Source: CAZZDA01 sp964652585
GTDB taxonomy: Bacteria; Patescibacteriota; Patescibacteriia; UBA1544
Length of the DNA stretch: 7,993 nt
Direction of reading: 5' to 3'
Assembly (NCBI GenBank): GCA_964652585.1
Contig: CAZZDA010000048.1
Coordinates: 1-7,993, forward strand
This document shows positions 1 through 6,900 of this stretch, in pieces. Below the pieces are notes generated by a model. It was not told the origin of the DNA. It saw only the letters and a program-made list of their open reading frames with translations, and ran no database searches. The translations under genes were made by a program, and so were the position numbers. The first letter of the stretch is position 1. Every line of letters begins with the position of its first letter.

Positions 1-26
1 CTTATCATATCTCCCCCACTACCGCT

Positions 27-494
27 ATGTTAACGATTCGCTTAACCCGTGTCGGAAAGAAAAAGTATCCAACCTACCGATTTATTATTTCTGAAAAATC
101 CCGCGATCCTTGGGGAAAGTCTTTAGAAGTGCTAGGAAATTATAATCCGCATACAAAGGATATTGTTTTAAAAAAGGAGCGCATTGCCTATTGGTTAAGT
201 CAAGGTGCAGGAACTTCAGAAACAGTGCACAATCTTTTGATTAAATCAGGTGTGTTGAAAAAGGAAGAAAAGAAAAAACCGGTGAAAATAACAAAAAAGC
301 GCGCGGCAAAGCTTGCAGAAGCAAAGAAAGAAAAAGAAGAAAAAATAGCAAATAAAAAAGCCATAAAAGAGGAAGAAGAAGTGAACAATGAGCCTCAGAA
401 AAAAGAAGAGGTTGAGGGGGCGAAAGAAGAGAAAACGGAAGAAAAAGCGGAAAATGCCGCGGAGGGACATGATGCCAATGAAGAGGAAAAATAA
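27..494 (+). CDS. rpsP: 30S ribosomal protein S16 with long charged C-terminal tail
   Basis: S16 is a primary/secondary binder of the 16S rRNA 5' domain in the small ribosomal subunit. Residues 1-77 carry the whole family signature: an N-terminal strand MLTIRLTRVGKKKYPTYR, the GNYNP motif (residues 37-41), and the YWLSQGA...T...NLL segment leading to SGVL. Typical S16 is about 80-90 residues, so residues 78-155 are an extra tail made almost entirely of Lys, Glu, Ala and Asn, first Lys-rich and then Glu-rich, and probably disordered. The ATG at 27 gives exactly the conserved N-terminus. No Shine-Dalgarno is visible in the 26 bases available upstream. No rimM follows, although S16 genes often sit near one. 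A promoter for the next gene starts three bases after the stop. Identity is certain; the tail's role is unknown. Confidence 0.97.
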   Translation: MLTIRLTRVGKKKYPTYRFIISEKSRDPWGKSLEVLGNYNPHTKDIVLKKERIAYWLSQGAGTSETVHNLLIKSGVLKKEEKKKPVKITKKRAAKLAEAKKEKEEKIANKKAIKEEEEVNNEPQKKEEVEGAKEEKTEEKAENAAEGHDANEEEK

Positions 495-496
495 TT

Positions 497-525
497 TTGA
501 CAGTATGTGTGTACTGTAGTATAGT
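497..525 (+). promoter_or_regulatory. Sigma70-type promoter for khpA
   Basis: A perfect -35 TTGACA (497-502), a 17-base spacer and a -10 TATAGT (520-525, five of six matches) lie immediately after the rpsP stop codon. Predicted transcription start is near 532, leaving a leader of about 100 bases before the KH gene. This suggests that khpA has its own transcript in addition to any read-through from rpsP. Judged by eye against the consensus; no transcript data. Confidence 0.75.
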
Positions 526-535
526 GCGCACACAT
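505..535 (+). promoter_or_regulatory. Inverted repeat spanning the khpA promoter core
   Basis: ATGTGTG (505-511) and CACACAT (529-535) are perfect inverted copies separated by 17 bases. They flank the -10 box and reach the predicted start of transcription. Such placement fits an operator half-site pair, but 7-bp arms can occur by chance and no T-tract follows, so it is not a terminator for rpsP. Low confidence. Confidence 0.25.
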
Positions 536-635
536 TATCTATGTAAGCGTTGTAGAGTTTTACACTTGTTTATTCTCAATATGCTGAGCGAAGGAGTGCA
601 AGTATAAAATACTACGAAACGCAAGAAGATGTATC

Positions 636-1001
636 ATGGCAGAACGCTACGAAGACCAAGACTTTATTGAATATGTCGTAAAGTCCATCGTCAGTATTCC
701 GGATGCAGTAAAGACTGAACGGCAGATTGATGAAATGGGTGTGTTGATCACGCTCCACATTGATCCCAAAGATATGGGATATGTTATTGGCCGCCAAGGC
801 CAAACAGCACGTGCTTTGCGCACTTTGCTCAAGATCGTTGGCGCCAAAAACAATGCGCGTATTAACTTAAAGATTCATGAACCGGAGGGTGGACGTGGAT
901 TTAACCGCGATCGTGAAGACAATAGAGAGGCGCGTAAACCGCAAGAGAAGAAAGAGCTTGCAGATGTCGATATCTCAGCAATCGATGATCTCAATATCTA
1001 A
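636..1001 (+). CDS. khpA: KhpA-type KH-domain RNA-binding protein
   Basis: This is a small single-KH-domain protein of the KhpA/YlqC family, cytoplasmic RNA-binding proteins that in Firmicutes work with KhpB and affect cell division and sRNA/mRNA biology. The KH fold spans about residues 8-80. The nucleic-acid gripping GxxG loop is GRQG (residues 52-55) inside DMGYVIGRQGQTARALRTLL, the family's most diagnostic stretch. Family members are usually about 75-85 residues; here residues 82-121 add a tail that starts Gly/Arg/Asp-rich and ends acidic. The ATG at 636 matches the usual start; a weak AGAAGA lies six bases upstream, and the better AAGGAG at 591-596 is too far away to serve it. The position between rpsP and trmD is the classical one. 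It has its own promoter upstream and a terminator directly after. Confidence 0.93.
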   Translation: MAERYEDQDFIEYVVKSIVSIPDAVKTERQIDEMGVLITLHIDPKDMGYVIGRQGQTARALRTLLKIVGAKNNARINLKIHEPEGGRGFNRDREDNREARKPQEKKELADVDISAIDDLNI

Positions 1002-1025
1002 TTCACCATACAAAAAAGACAATCT

Positions 1026-1056
1026 AACCCCCTCTCTTGTGAGGGGGTTTTATTTT
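1026..1056 (+). terminator. Rho-independent terminator after khpA
   Basis: AACCCCCTC (1026-1034) pairs perfectly with GAGGGGGTT (1041-1049) around a six-base loop, and the arm runs into TTTTATTTT (1048-1056). It starts 24 bases after the khpA stop and ends 19 bases before the trmD start. trmD must therefore depend on read-through or on a promoter within or just after the hairpin. Confidence 0.88.
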
Positions 1057-1075
1057 GTGCTACTCTACATAAGTT

Positions 1076-1744
1076 ATGCGTTATACTATTCTCACACTTT
1101 TTCCTGATAGTCTTGCTTCGTATTTTTCAACTTCTATTGTGAAACGCGCGCAAGAAAAAAAACTGGTGCATATTCGCTCTGTCGATGTACGAGATTTTGG
1201 CATGGGAAAGTATCGCCAAGTTGATGACAAGCCGTATGGCGGCGGTGTTGGTATGGTGCTTATGGTTGAGCCATTGTATAAAGCTATGCGCAAGGTAAAG
1301 AACAAACGTATAAAAAGAAAGCAGTATGTAATGCTCTTGAGTGCGAAGGGAAAGCGCTTTACGCAAAAGGATGCGCGGCGTCTTACCAAATATGACGAAT
1401 TGATATTTATTTGCGGAAGATACGAAGGAGTGGATGAACGCGTTGCCACACTTGTTGATGAAGAAGTTTCGGTCGGTGATTTTGTACTTACGGGAGGTGA
1501 GCTTGGAGCCGCGATTATTATTGATGCGGTAACACGGCTTCTTCCCGGTGTGTTAGGTAATGATGCGTCAAGTGATGAAGAATCATTTAGTAATGAAAAT
1601 GAGATAGAGTATCCGCACTATACACGCCCGGAGGTTTTTACCACAAAAGAGAAGAAAAAACTATGCGTGCCAAAAATTTTACTCTCCGGCGATCATAAAA
1701 AAATAGAAGAGTGGCGCAGGGAACATAAAAAAAAATCTCTTTGA
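1076..1744 (+). CDS. trmD: tRNA (guanine37-N1)-methyltransferase TrmD
   Basis: TrmD is a SPOUT-class enzyme that transfers methyl from S-adenosylmethionine to N1 of G37 in tRNAs and so prevents +1 frameshifting. Motifs in order: DDKPYGGGVGM (residues 50-60), LLSAKGKRF (88-96), the trefoil-knot SAM site CGRYEGVDERV (113-123), VGDFVLTGGEL (133-143), the catalytic Arg in TRLLPGVLG (R154), PHYTRPEV (180-187) and LLSGDH. Numbering is nearly collinear with the E. coli enzyme, so E117 corresponds to E116 and R154 to R154. The proposed general base D169 is Glu here (DEESF instead of the usual xxDSF). At 222 residues it lacks roughly the last 35-40 residues of the 255-residue E. coli protein, so the C-terminal tRNA-binding domain is shortened. 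ATG 1076 gives the expected short N-terminal strand; no Shine-Dalgarno precedes it. rplS, which often follows trmD, is absent here. Confidence 0.97.
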   Translation: MRYTILTLFPDSLASYFSTSIVKRAQEKKLVHIRSVDVRDFGMGKYRQVDDKPYGGGVGMVLMVEPLYKAMRKVKNKRIKRKQYVMLLSAKGKRFTQKDARRLTKYDELIFICGRYEGVDERVATLVDEEVSVGDFVLTGGELGAAIIIDAVTRLLPGVLGNDASSDEESFSNENEIEYPHYTRPEVFTTKEKKKLCVPKILLSGDHKKIEEWRREHKKKSL

Positions 1745-1768
1745 AAAAAATGAGAAAAATGGTATAGT
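1741..1768 (+). promoter_or_regulatory. Extended -10 promoter for the response regulator unit
   Basis: TTGAAA (1741-1746, overlapping the trmD stop), a 16-base spacer, and TGG-TATAGT (TG at 1760-1761, -10 at 1763-1768) form an extended -10 promoter. Predicted start is near 1775, about 30 bases before the ATG at 1806. The same TATAGT -10 is used by the khpA promoter. It also shows that the in-frame GTG at 1767, which lies inside the -10 box, is not the start codon on this transcript. Confidence 0.68.
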
Positions 1769-1805
1769 GAAAAACAAGGTGCTGTATTCACAACATCGTT
1801 TTCCC

Positions 1806-2204
1806 ATGCCAAAAATTAAAAAAAGACTTCCATCAAAATCTCTTACCATTCTTCTCATTGACGATGACGAAACACTGCGAGAACTCTACCGAACCCAGCT
1901 GCGTTTGGAGGGTTTTTTTGTTTTGACAGCCGCTAATGGCAAGGAAGGTTTTGTATTGGCAAAAGAGAAAATACCAAATTTCATTTTACTTGATATTGTT
2001 ATGCCGAAGATGGATGGATTTGAAACCTTGCGGAAACTAAAAAAAGATAAAATAACACAACATATTCCGGTATGTATGCTCACCAACTTAGGGCACCGTG
2101 ATGATAAAAAAGAAGCGTTACGACTTGGTGCTGCCAACTACATAATTAAAGCGGAGGCAACGTTATCGCACGTACTTGACTGTATCAGAAAACAATCAAG
2201 ATAA
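1806..2204 (+). CDS. Single-domain (receiver-only) response regulator
   Basis: A CheY-like receiver domain fills the 132-residue protein after a basic N-terminal ten residues. The conserved phosphorylation site is complete: acidic pocket D19-D20-D21 in LLIDDDE, phospho-acceptor D63 in LLDIVMPKMDG, switch Thr T93 in MLTNLG, and K115 in NYIIKAEA. There is no DNA-binding or enzymatic output domain, so it must act by protein contact or as a phosphate relay; the partner kinase is not in the window. I chose ATG 1806 over the in-frame GTG at 1767 because the latter lies within the promoter -10 and adds no conserved sequence. The gene ends six bases before the giant surface protein gene, suggesting co-transcription. 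Receiver-only regulators are common in Parcubacteria-type genomes. Confidence 0.93.
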   Translation: MPKIKKRLPSKSLTILLIDDDETLRELYRTQLRLEGFFVLTAANGKEGFVLAKEKIPNFILLDIVMPKMDGFETLRKLKKDKITQHIPVCMLTNLGHRDDKKEALRLGAANYIIKAEATLSHVLDCIRKQSR

Positions 2205-2205
2205 C
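2176..2205 (+). promoter_or_regulatory. Possible promoter giving a leaderless surface-protein transcript
   Basis: TTGACT (2176-2181), an 18-base spacer and GATAAC (2200-2205) lie in the last codons of the response regulator. Transcription would begin at about 2211, which is the A of the surface protein's ATG, giving a leaderless mRNA. The -10 matches consensus at only four of six positions, so this is tentative; co-transcription with the regulator is an alternative. Confidence 0.35.
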
Positions 2206-2210
2206 ATACT

Positions 2211-3354
2211 ATGAACACAATGTTATTAAAGCATATAACAACAGTCCAGAAGTTTTTTTCTTTTCTTATTTTGCATCCGGCAAAGACTTTTGTTGACTCT
2301 CTTCCTCACAATGCTTTCAGAAAGAAAAGAGCACCAAAAGAAAATGTACTTGTTCCGCAGACGCACACATGTACGGCTTCATATTATCAGTACAAACGTA
2401 AACATCAAAAAGTACGACTGTTTTCGCTTTCCGGTATGTCCACGGTGCTCATAGCAACCATTGCCATTAACTTATTTCTTTCCTACATCGTACCACCTAT
2501 CTTTCAGGGGTATGCGGCAACGTATACGTTTTTGCAGACTGATTGGTCAGGAGGTGCGGATACGGAAACAACTGCAGCACATCCGACAAATGTTACCGGA
2601 TGGACAAAGTTTTATTCAAAGGACGCAACAACGAGCGTGGGAACCGAAGTTACTGCCGCAACGAGCACCAGTACTCTATTGCAAACAAATGAGGGGGCGA
2701 CCAATACGGGGTTTAATCTCTCAGGAGTCGCTTTTTCGCAGACGGAAGTGAGTGGTACAGGAGATAGCGCGAGCGTGGTACTGTCTTCCAGTGGAGTTGC
2801 ATGGGCTACCACTACCATTGATTCAACAGGAGATGTTGGGCAATATACCTCCATTGCCATTGGTTCGGATGGCTATCCAAGGATGAGTTATGCATATACT
2901 ACTTCTGCAAATCTCAAATTTGTACAATGTACAGACAGTGACTGTTCTACGAATAATATTACAACAGTGGATTCTTCAAGTAATGTTGGTCAATATACTT
3001 CTATGGATATTGGTTCTGACGGCTTCGCACGCATCAGCTATTATGACTGGAATTTTGCAGGGAAAAATCTTAAATTTGCTCAGTGTACCAATGCTGATTG
3101 TTCGACAAATAATATTACAACAATAGACTCTACCGGTGATGTGGGAAGTTACACCTCTCTTGCCCTTGGTTCTGACGGCTTCGCACGCATCAGTTATTAT
3201 GATGCAACGAATCTTGATCTTAAATTTGTTCAATGTACCAATGCTGATTGTTCAACCAATGCTATTACTACTGTTGATTCAGCAGGAAATGTCGGACAGT
3301 ACACCTCTCTTGCCCTTGGTTCTGACGGCTTCGCACGCATCAGTTATTATGATG
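2211..3354 (+). CDS. Giant FN3/propeller surface protein, N-terminal part (interrupted by assembly gap)
   Basis: This is the first about 381 residues of a membrane-anchored extracellular protein that continues after the gap at 3455. Residues 1-75 are basic and without export features (YKRKHQKVR near the end), residues 76-98 form one hydrophobic segment (MSTVLIATIAINLFLSYIV), and a GYAA sequence at 100-103 could allow signal-peptidase cleavage; otherwise the protein stays anchored with its tail inside. Residues 104-201 are Thr/Ser-rich and beta-like, starting FLQTDWSGGADTET. From residue 202 the first four units of a ~50-residue repeat follow, with core YTSLALGSDGFARISYYD and a Cys pair QCTNADCST. 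The start ATG 2211 lies six bases after the regulator stop and has no Shine-Dalgarno. M76 is an alternative start but would remove the basic residues needed for membrane orientation. Exact function unknown; adhesion or envelope role is inferred from architecture. Confidence 0.88.
2424..2510 (+). other. Membrane anchor / late signal segment of the surface protein
   Basis: The encoded stretch is a basic flank (KRKHQKVR just before), a run of about 22 hydrophobic residues with no charge, and then the exported Thr/Ser-rich domain. The positive-inside rule puts the 75-residue N-terminal tail in the cytoplasm and everything later outside. A 75-residue region before the hydrophobic core is far longer than in an ordinary signal peptide, favouring a type II anchor over cleavage. 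Confidence 0.7.
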
Positions 3355-3948
3355 NNNNNNNNNNNNNNNNNNNNNNNNNNNNNNNNNNNNNNNNNNNNNN
3401 NNNNNNNNNNNNNNNNNNNNNNNNNNNNNNNNNNNNNNNNNNNNNNNNNNNNNNTTGTTCAATGTACCAATGCTGATTGTTCAACCAATGCTATTACTAC
3501 TGTTGATTCTTTGGGTGGAGGATATGCAGGAGAGTATAATTCTCTTGCCCTTGGCTCTGACGGCTATGCGCGCATTTCGTACTATGTAACAGACAGTGAT
3601 AGTATCTATGCCCTTAAATTTGCCCAATGTACTAATGCCGACTGCTCTACTAAAAATACAACAACCATTGACAATACAAATATTGATGGATGGTATACTT
3701 CTATAGCCATAGGATCTGACGGTTATGCGCGTATTGGATACTATGAGCAGTGGCCAAATTATGATCTCAAATTCGTTCAATGTACTAACGCGGATTGTTC
3801 AACAAACAACATTGCTACTATTGATTCAACCGGCAATACTGGCTTATATACCTCTACTGCCATAAGACCTTCTGATGATTATGTGTACATTTCGTACTTT
3901 GATGATACTAACAATGATCTTAAATTTGCTTATCAAAAACCTGAATAT
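2814..3948 (+). repeat. Seven visible tandem ~50-residue units, putative seven-bladed beta-propeller
   Basis: Units begin at 2814, 2964, 3120, 3270, 3499, 3664 and 3817 with lengths of 150, 156, 150, (gap), 165, 153 and about 132 bases. The pattern is T-[IV]-D-S, a G-x-Y-T-S turn, [AD]-[IL]-G-S-D-G-[FY], RISYYD, then LKF[AV]QC and a second Cys four residues later. Six units have the CX4C pair; the last lacks it and ends with LKFAYQKPEY. Each unit looks like one four-stranded blade, and seven is a common propeller number. The count holds only if the assembly gap hides no whole units. Variable-length loops between strands suggest a surface presenting different contacts. Confidence 0.8.
3355..3454. 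other. Assembly gap of 100 N within the tandem repeat
   Basis: Exactly 100 N replace unknown sequence inside repeat unit 4. The coding frame before and after differs by one base, yet both sides match unit 3: the left edge corresponds to 3204 and the right edge to 3226. The expected content is therefore 21 bases, or 21 plus a multiple of 150, which restores one open frame. No frameshift or pseudogene needs to be invoked. Confidence 0.95.
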
Positions 3949-6900
3949 AATACTTCCGGCACTTATACCTCAGGCGCCATTGATGTCGGCTTTGGCGTAC
4001 CGAGTTGGGGAAATTTGAGTTGGACCCATTCCGGCGGAGAGACAATCACCATGAAAGCTCGCTCTGACGTTGATGGTAATTTCGCGGATGCTACCGCGTG
4101 GGGAAGTTGTTCATCAATTACCAGCGGTAACGCACTTTCTACGGGAGGTTGTGCAACAAATGGTCATCAGTACATTCAATATCAGGCATCACTCTCAACG
4201 GCGGATACCGCAACAACGCCATCGCTTGATGATATTACTATTGGCTATAACGCATATGCAACATCTGCTACACTGATGTCTACACCTTATGATACGGGAG
4301 ACGCAACTAATGTGCTCACACAGATCTCTTGGACGGAGTCGCTGGCAAGCGGTACTGATGTAAAATTTCAACTACGCACCTCGCCGGACAATAGTACCTG
4401 GACTAATTGGCTGGGGCCAACCGGTACGGGCGATTATTACACGGACTATACGGGAGGAGAGACGATCAATAGCAACCACAGGGACGGTACGGATGAACAA
4501 TGGACACAGTACAAACTCTTTCTCACCTCTGATGGATCGGACACCGCAACATTTTCTGACATAACACTGGAATACGTTATCAATGCTTCACCGGTCATTT
4601 CTAATGTGACGGCAAGCCAAGACAGTGCGGGCGCTCTCAATGTAACCTATGATGTAACTGACGCTGAGGAAGCCAATGTGACCATGGGACTTTTTCTGCG
4701 TTTTGGTACAATGCTCAATGAAGAGCTGACCAACAGTGATACAACCGCTATAACACTCTCAGATGCCTCGCTCTTTCCCACATCGGGAACAATTCTTATA
4801 GATAGCGAGGAGATCAGCTATACCGGAAAGTCAAGCAATGACTTGACCGGACTAACTCGTGGAGCAAATACAACGAATGCCGTAGCGCACACCAGCAGCA
4901 TGGCAGTCTATGTGAAAGCAAGTACGACCTCGGGAGATACGGGAACTATTGCTACCGGATCCGGAAAGTCTGCCGCATGGACGGTTGCAACCGATTTGGA
5001 TGTCATTTATTCAAGTGGTGCGTATCTCAAGGTGTTGGCAAATGACGGTAACGCGGCGAATCAAGTAGGAACAAGTGAATCATCTTCATTTGTTTTTGAT
5101 GTGAAAGATCCGGTTGTGGGAGCGAATCCGATACTTGTGCAGGCAACTACATCGCCCGCGCTGCTGACGCTTTCCGCGACCGATGATACGGCGCTGCAAA
5201 TGCAAGCGGGGCTTGCAAGCGATCTTTCCGGTGCAAGCTATGTGTCGTATGGTGCGACTACCACCCTCTCTCTTGCAACCGATCCGGATGTTGTCTATGC
5301 GCGTTTCAAAGATGCAAAAGGCAATGTAACCAGCATACAAAATGTAACTACACCAAATACACCCGCATCACTCATGGTACAGGATACGACGAATACACTG
5401 ACTGATCCCGATGAAGAGCGGCTCTTTCTTGTCTGGGGTGTGGTGACTGCGCCAACACCGGGATTTGCAAGCTATCAAGTGTGGCGATCAACGGACGGCA
5501 GTGATTACGGAACGGTACCGGTAACAACTATTACCGATCGGACGATTAACTATTATACTGACAATTCGGTCGCGTCTACGAGCACGTATTACTACAAAGT
5601 GGTAACGGCAGACAGCAACACGAATAGTTCTTCCTATTCTTCCGCGGTGTCCGGTACACCTGATGGCGTACAAGGTTCCGGCGAGGGTGGCGGAGGCGGT
5701 GATACAACCGCACCGGTTGTATCAAATATTACAACATCAAATGTAACATCAAATAGCGCAACTATTACCTGGACTACTGATGAACTCTCAGATTCTACCG
5801 TTGGCTTTTCTACCACAACCGATGTCTTTACAACCGAACAAGGTGTTGCGTCCATGGTTACGAGCCATTCGGTAACGCTCACAAGTCTTATCCCCGGCTC
5901 TACCTATTACTATCAAGTAAAGTCTTATGATCCTTCCAGTAATGTAGTAACTGACGACAATAGCAATGACAGCTTTGCCACGCTCTCGGATAGTGCCGGT
6001 CCAGTAATTTCCGCTGTTACGGCAAGTACTACCTCAGGACTTGCGGCAGCCGGTATTACCTGGACGACCGATGAAGCCGCAACCAGCCAAGTGGAGTTCG
6101 GTCAAACGACTAGCTATGGCACGCTCACTATTAAAGATGAGACGTTGGAAACTGCTCATACGGTCAATCTTACGTCCGCAAATGGGCTTGCTACCTACAC
6201 GGCATATCACTATCGCGTGCGTTCCGTTGACGCGGCAAATAACGAAACTATTTCCCCCGATCATATATTTACGACCGGCGATACGACTGCACCGGTTATT
6301 TCCAGCGTGGCAACCTCTAGCGTAACAGCGTCCGGTGCAACTATTACCTGGACGACTGATGAATCATCGGATTCAGTGATTGGATATTCTGCGACTGCGG
6401 GAAATTTTTCAACGCAAGCGGGTTCCCCAACGCTTACTACCAGCCATAGCGTTGCGCTCTCAAATCTGTCCGCAAGTACGACTTACTACTTTCAAGCGCG
6501 ATCCACCGACAGTTCAGGCAATCTTGGCTATGATCCTACAAGTGGGAATGGTTATAGCGTGACAACGCTCGCAGATTCAACGGTACCGGTTATATCAGCG
6601 CTCTCAGCAAGCTCTAGTGTTGCGAGTAGCGCGGATATTACCTGGACGACCGATGAGGCAGCGGATTCAGCGGTTGCTTATGGCACAACCACTGCCTATA
6701 GCGCAACGTCTACAAACGCATCGCTTACGACCAGTCATAGTATTTCACTTTCAAGCCTAAACGGCGGCGTTACCTACCACTATCGTGTTGTATCAGCTGA
6801 TACTGATGGAAATACCACATATAGCCCTGACTACACTTTTGTTGCCGGAGACGCGACACCGCCCGTTATCTCCTCAATTGATGTTCCGTCGCGCGGTACG

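Noticed and set aside
505..535. Terminator for rpsP
   Set aside because: The inverted repeat is only 7 bp with a 17-base loop and has no T-tract; it overlaps a much better promoter.
1742..1744. TGA read as glycine (SR1/Gracilibacteria code)
   Set aside because: The TGA ends TrmD at a plausible place, and none of the long genes contains an in-frame TGA.
1767..1805. GTG at 1767 as an upstream, in-frame start for the response regulator
   Set aside because: It sits inside the -10 box of the best promoter and adds 13 residues without receiver-domain conservation; ATG 1806 is preferred.
3136..3354. An alternative reading frame open from 3136 through the gap into the long downstream frame
   Set aside because: Before the gap this frame gives a repetitive, non-propeller translation. 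The real frame there is that of 2211; the apparent continuity is due to the arbitrary 100 N.
3355..3454. Surface gene as a frameshifted pseudogene
   Set aside because: The frame change coincides exactly with the N run and disappears when the repeat is completed with 21 bases.
2814..3948. The regular repeats as a CRISPR array
   Set aside because: The units are about 150 bases, coding and in frame, with conserved protein pattern and no spacer-like unique segments.
5086..5882. Several open frames on the minus strand across the surface gene and upstream genes
   Set aside because: They are antisense to well-supported genes, have compositions reflecting the opposite strand and show no recognisable domain.
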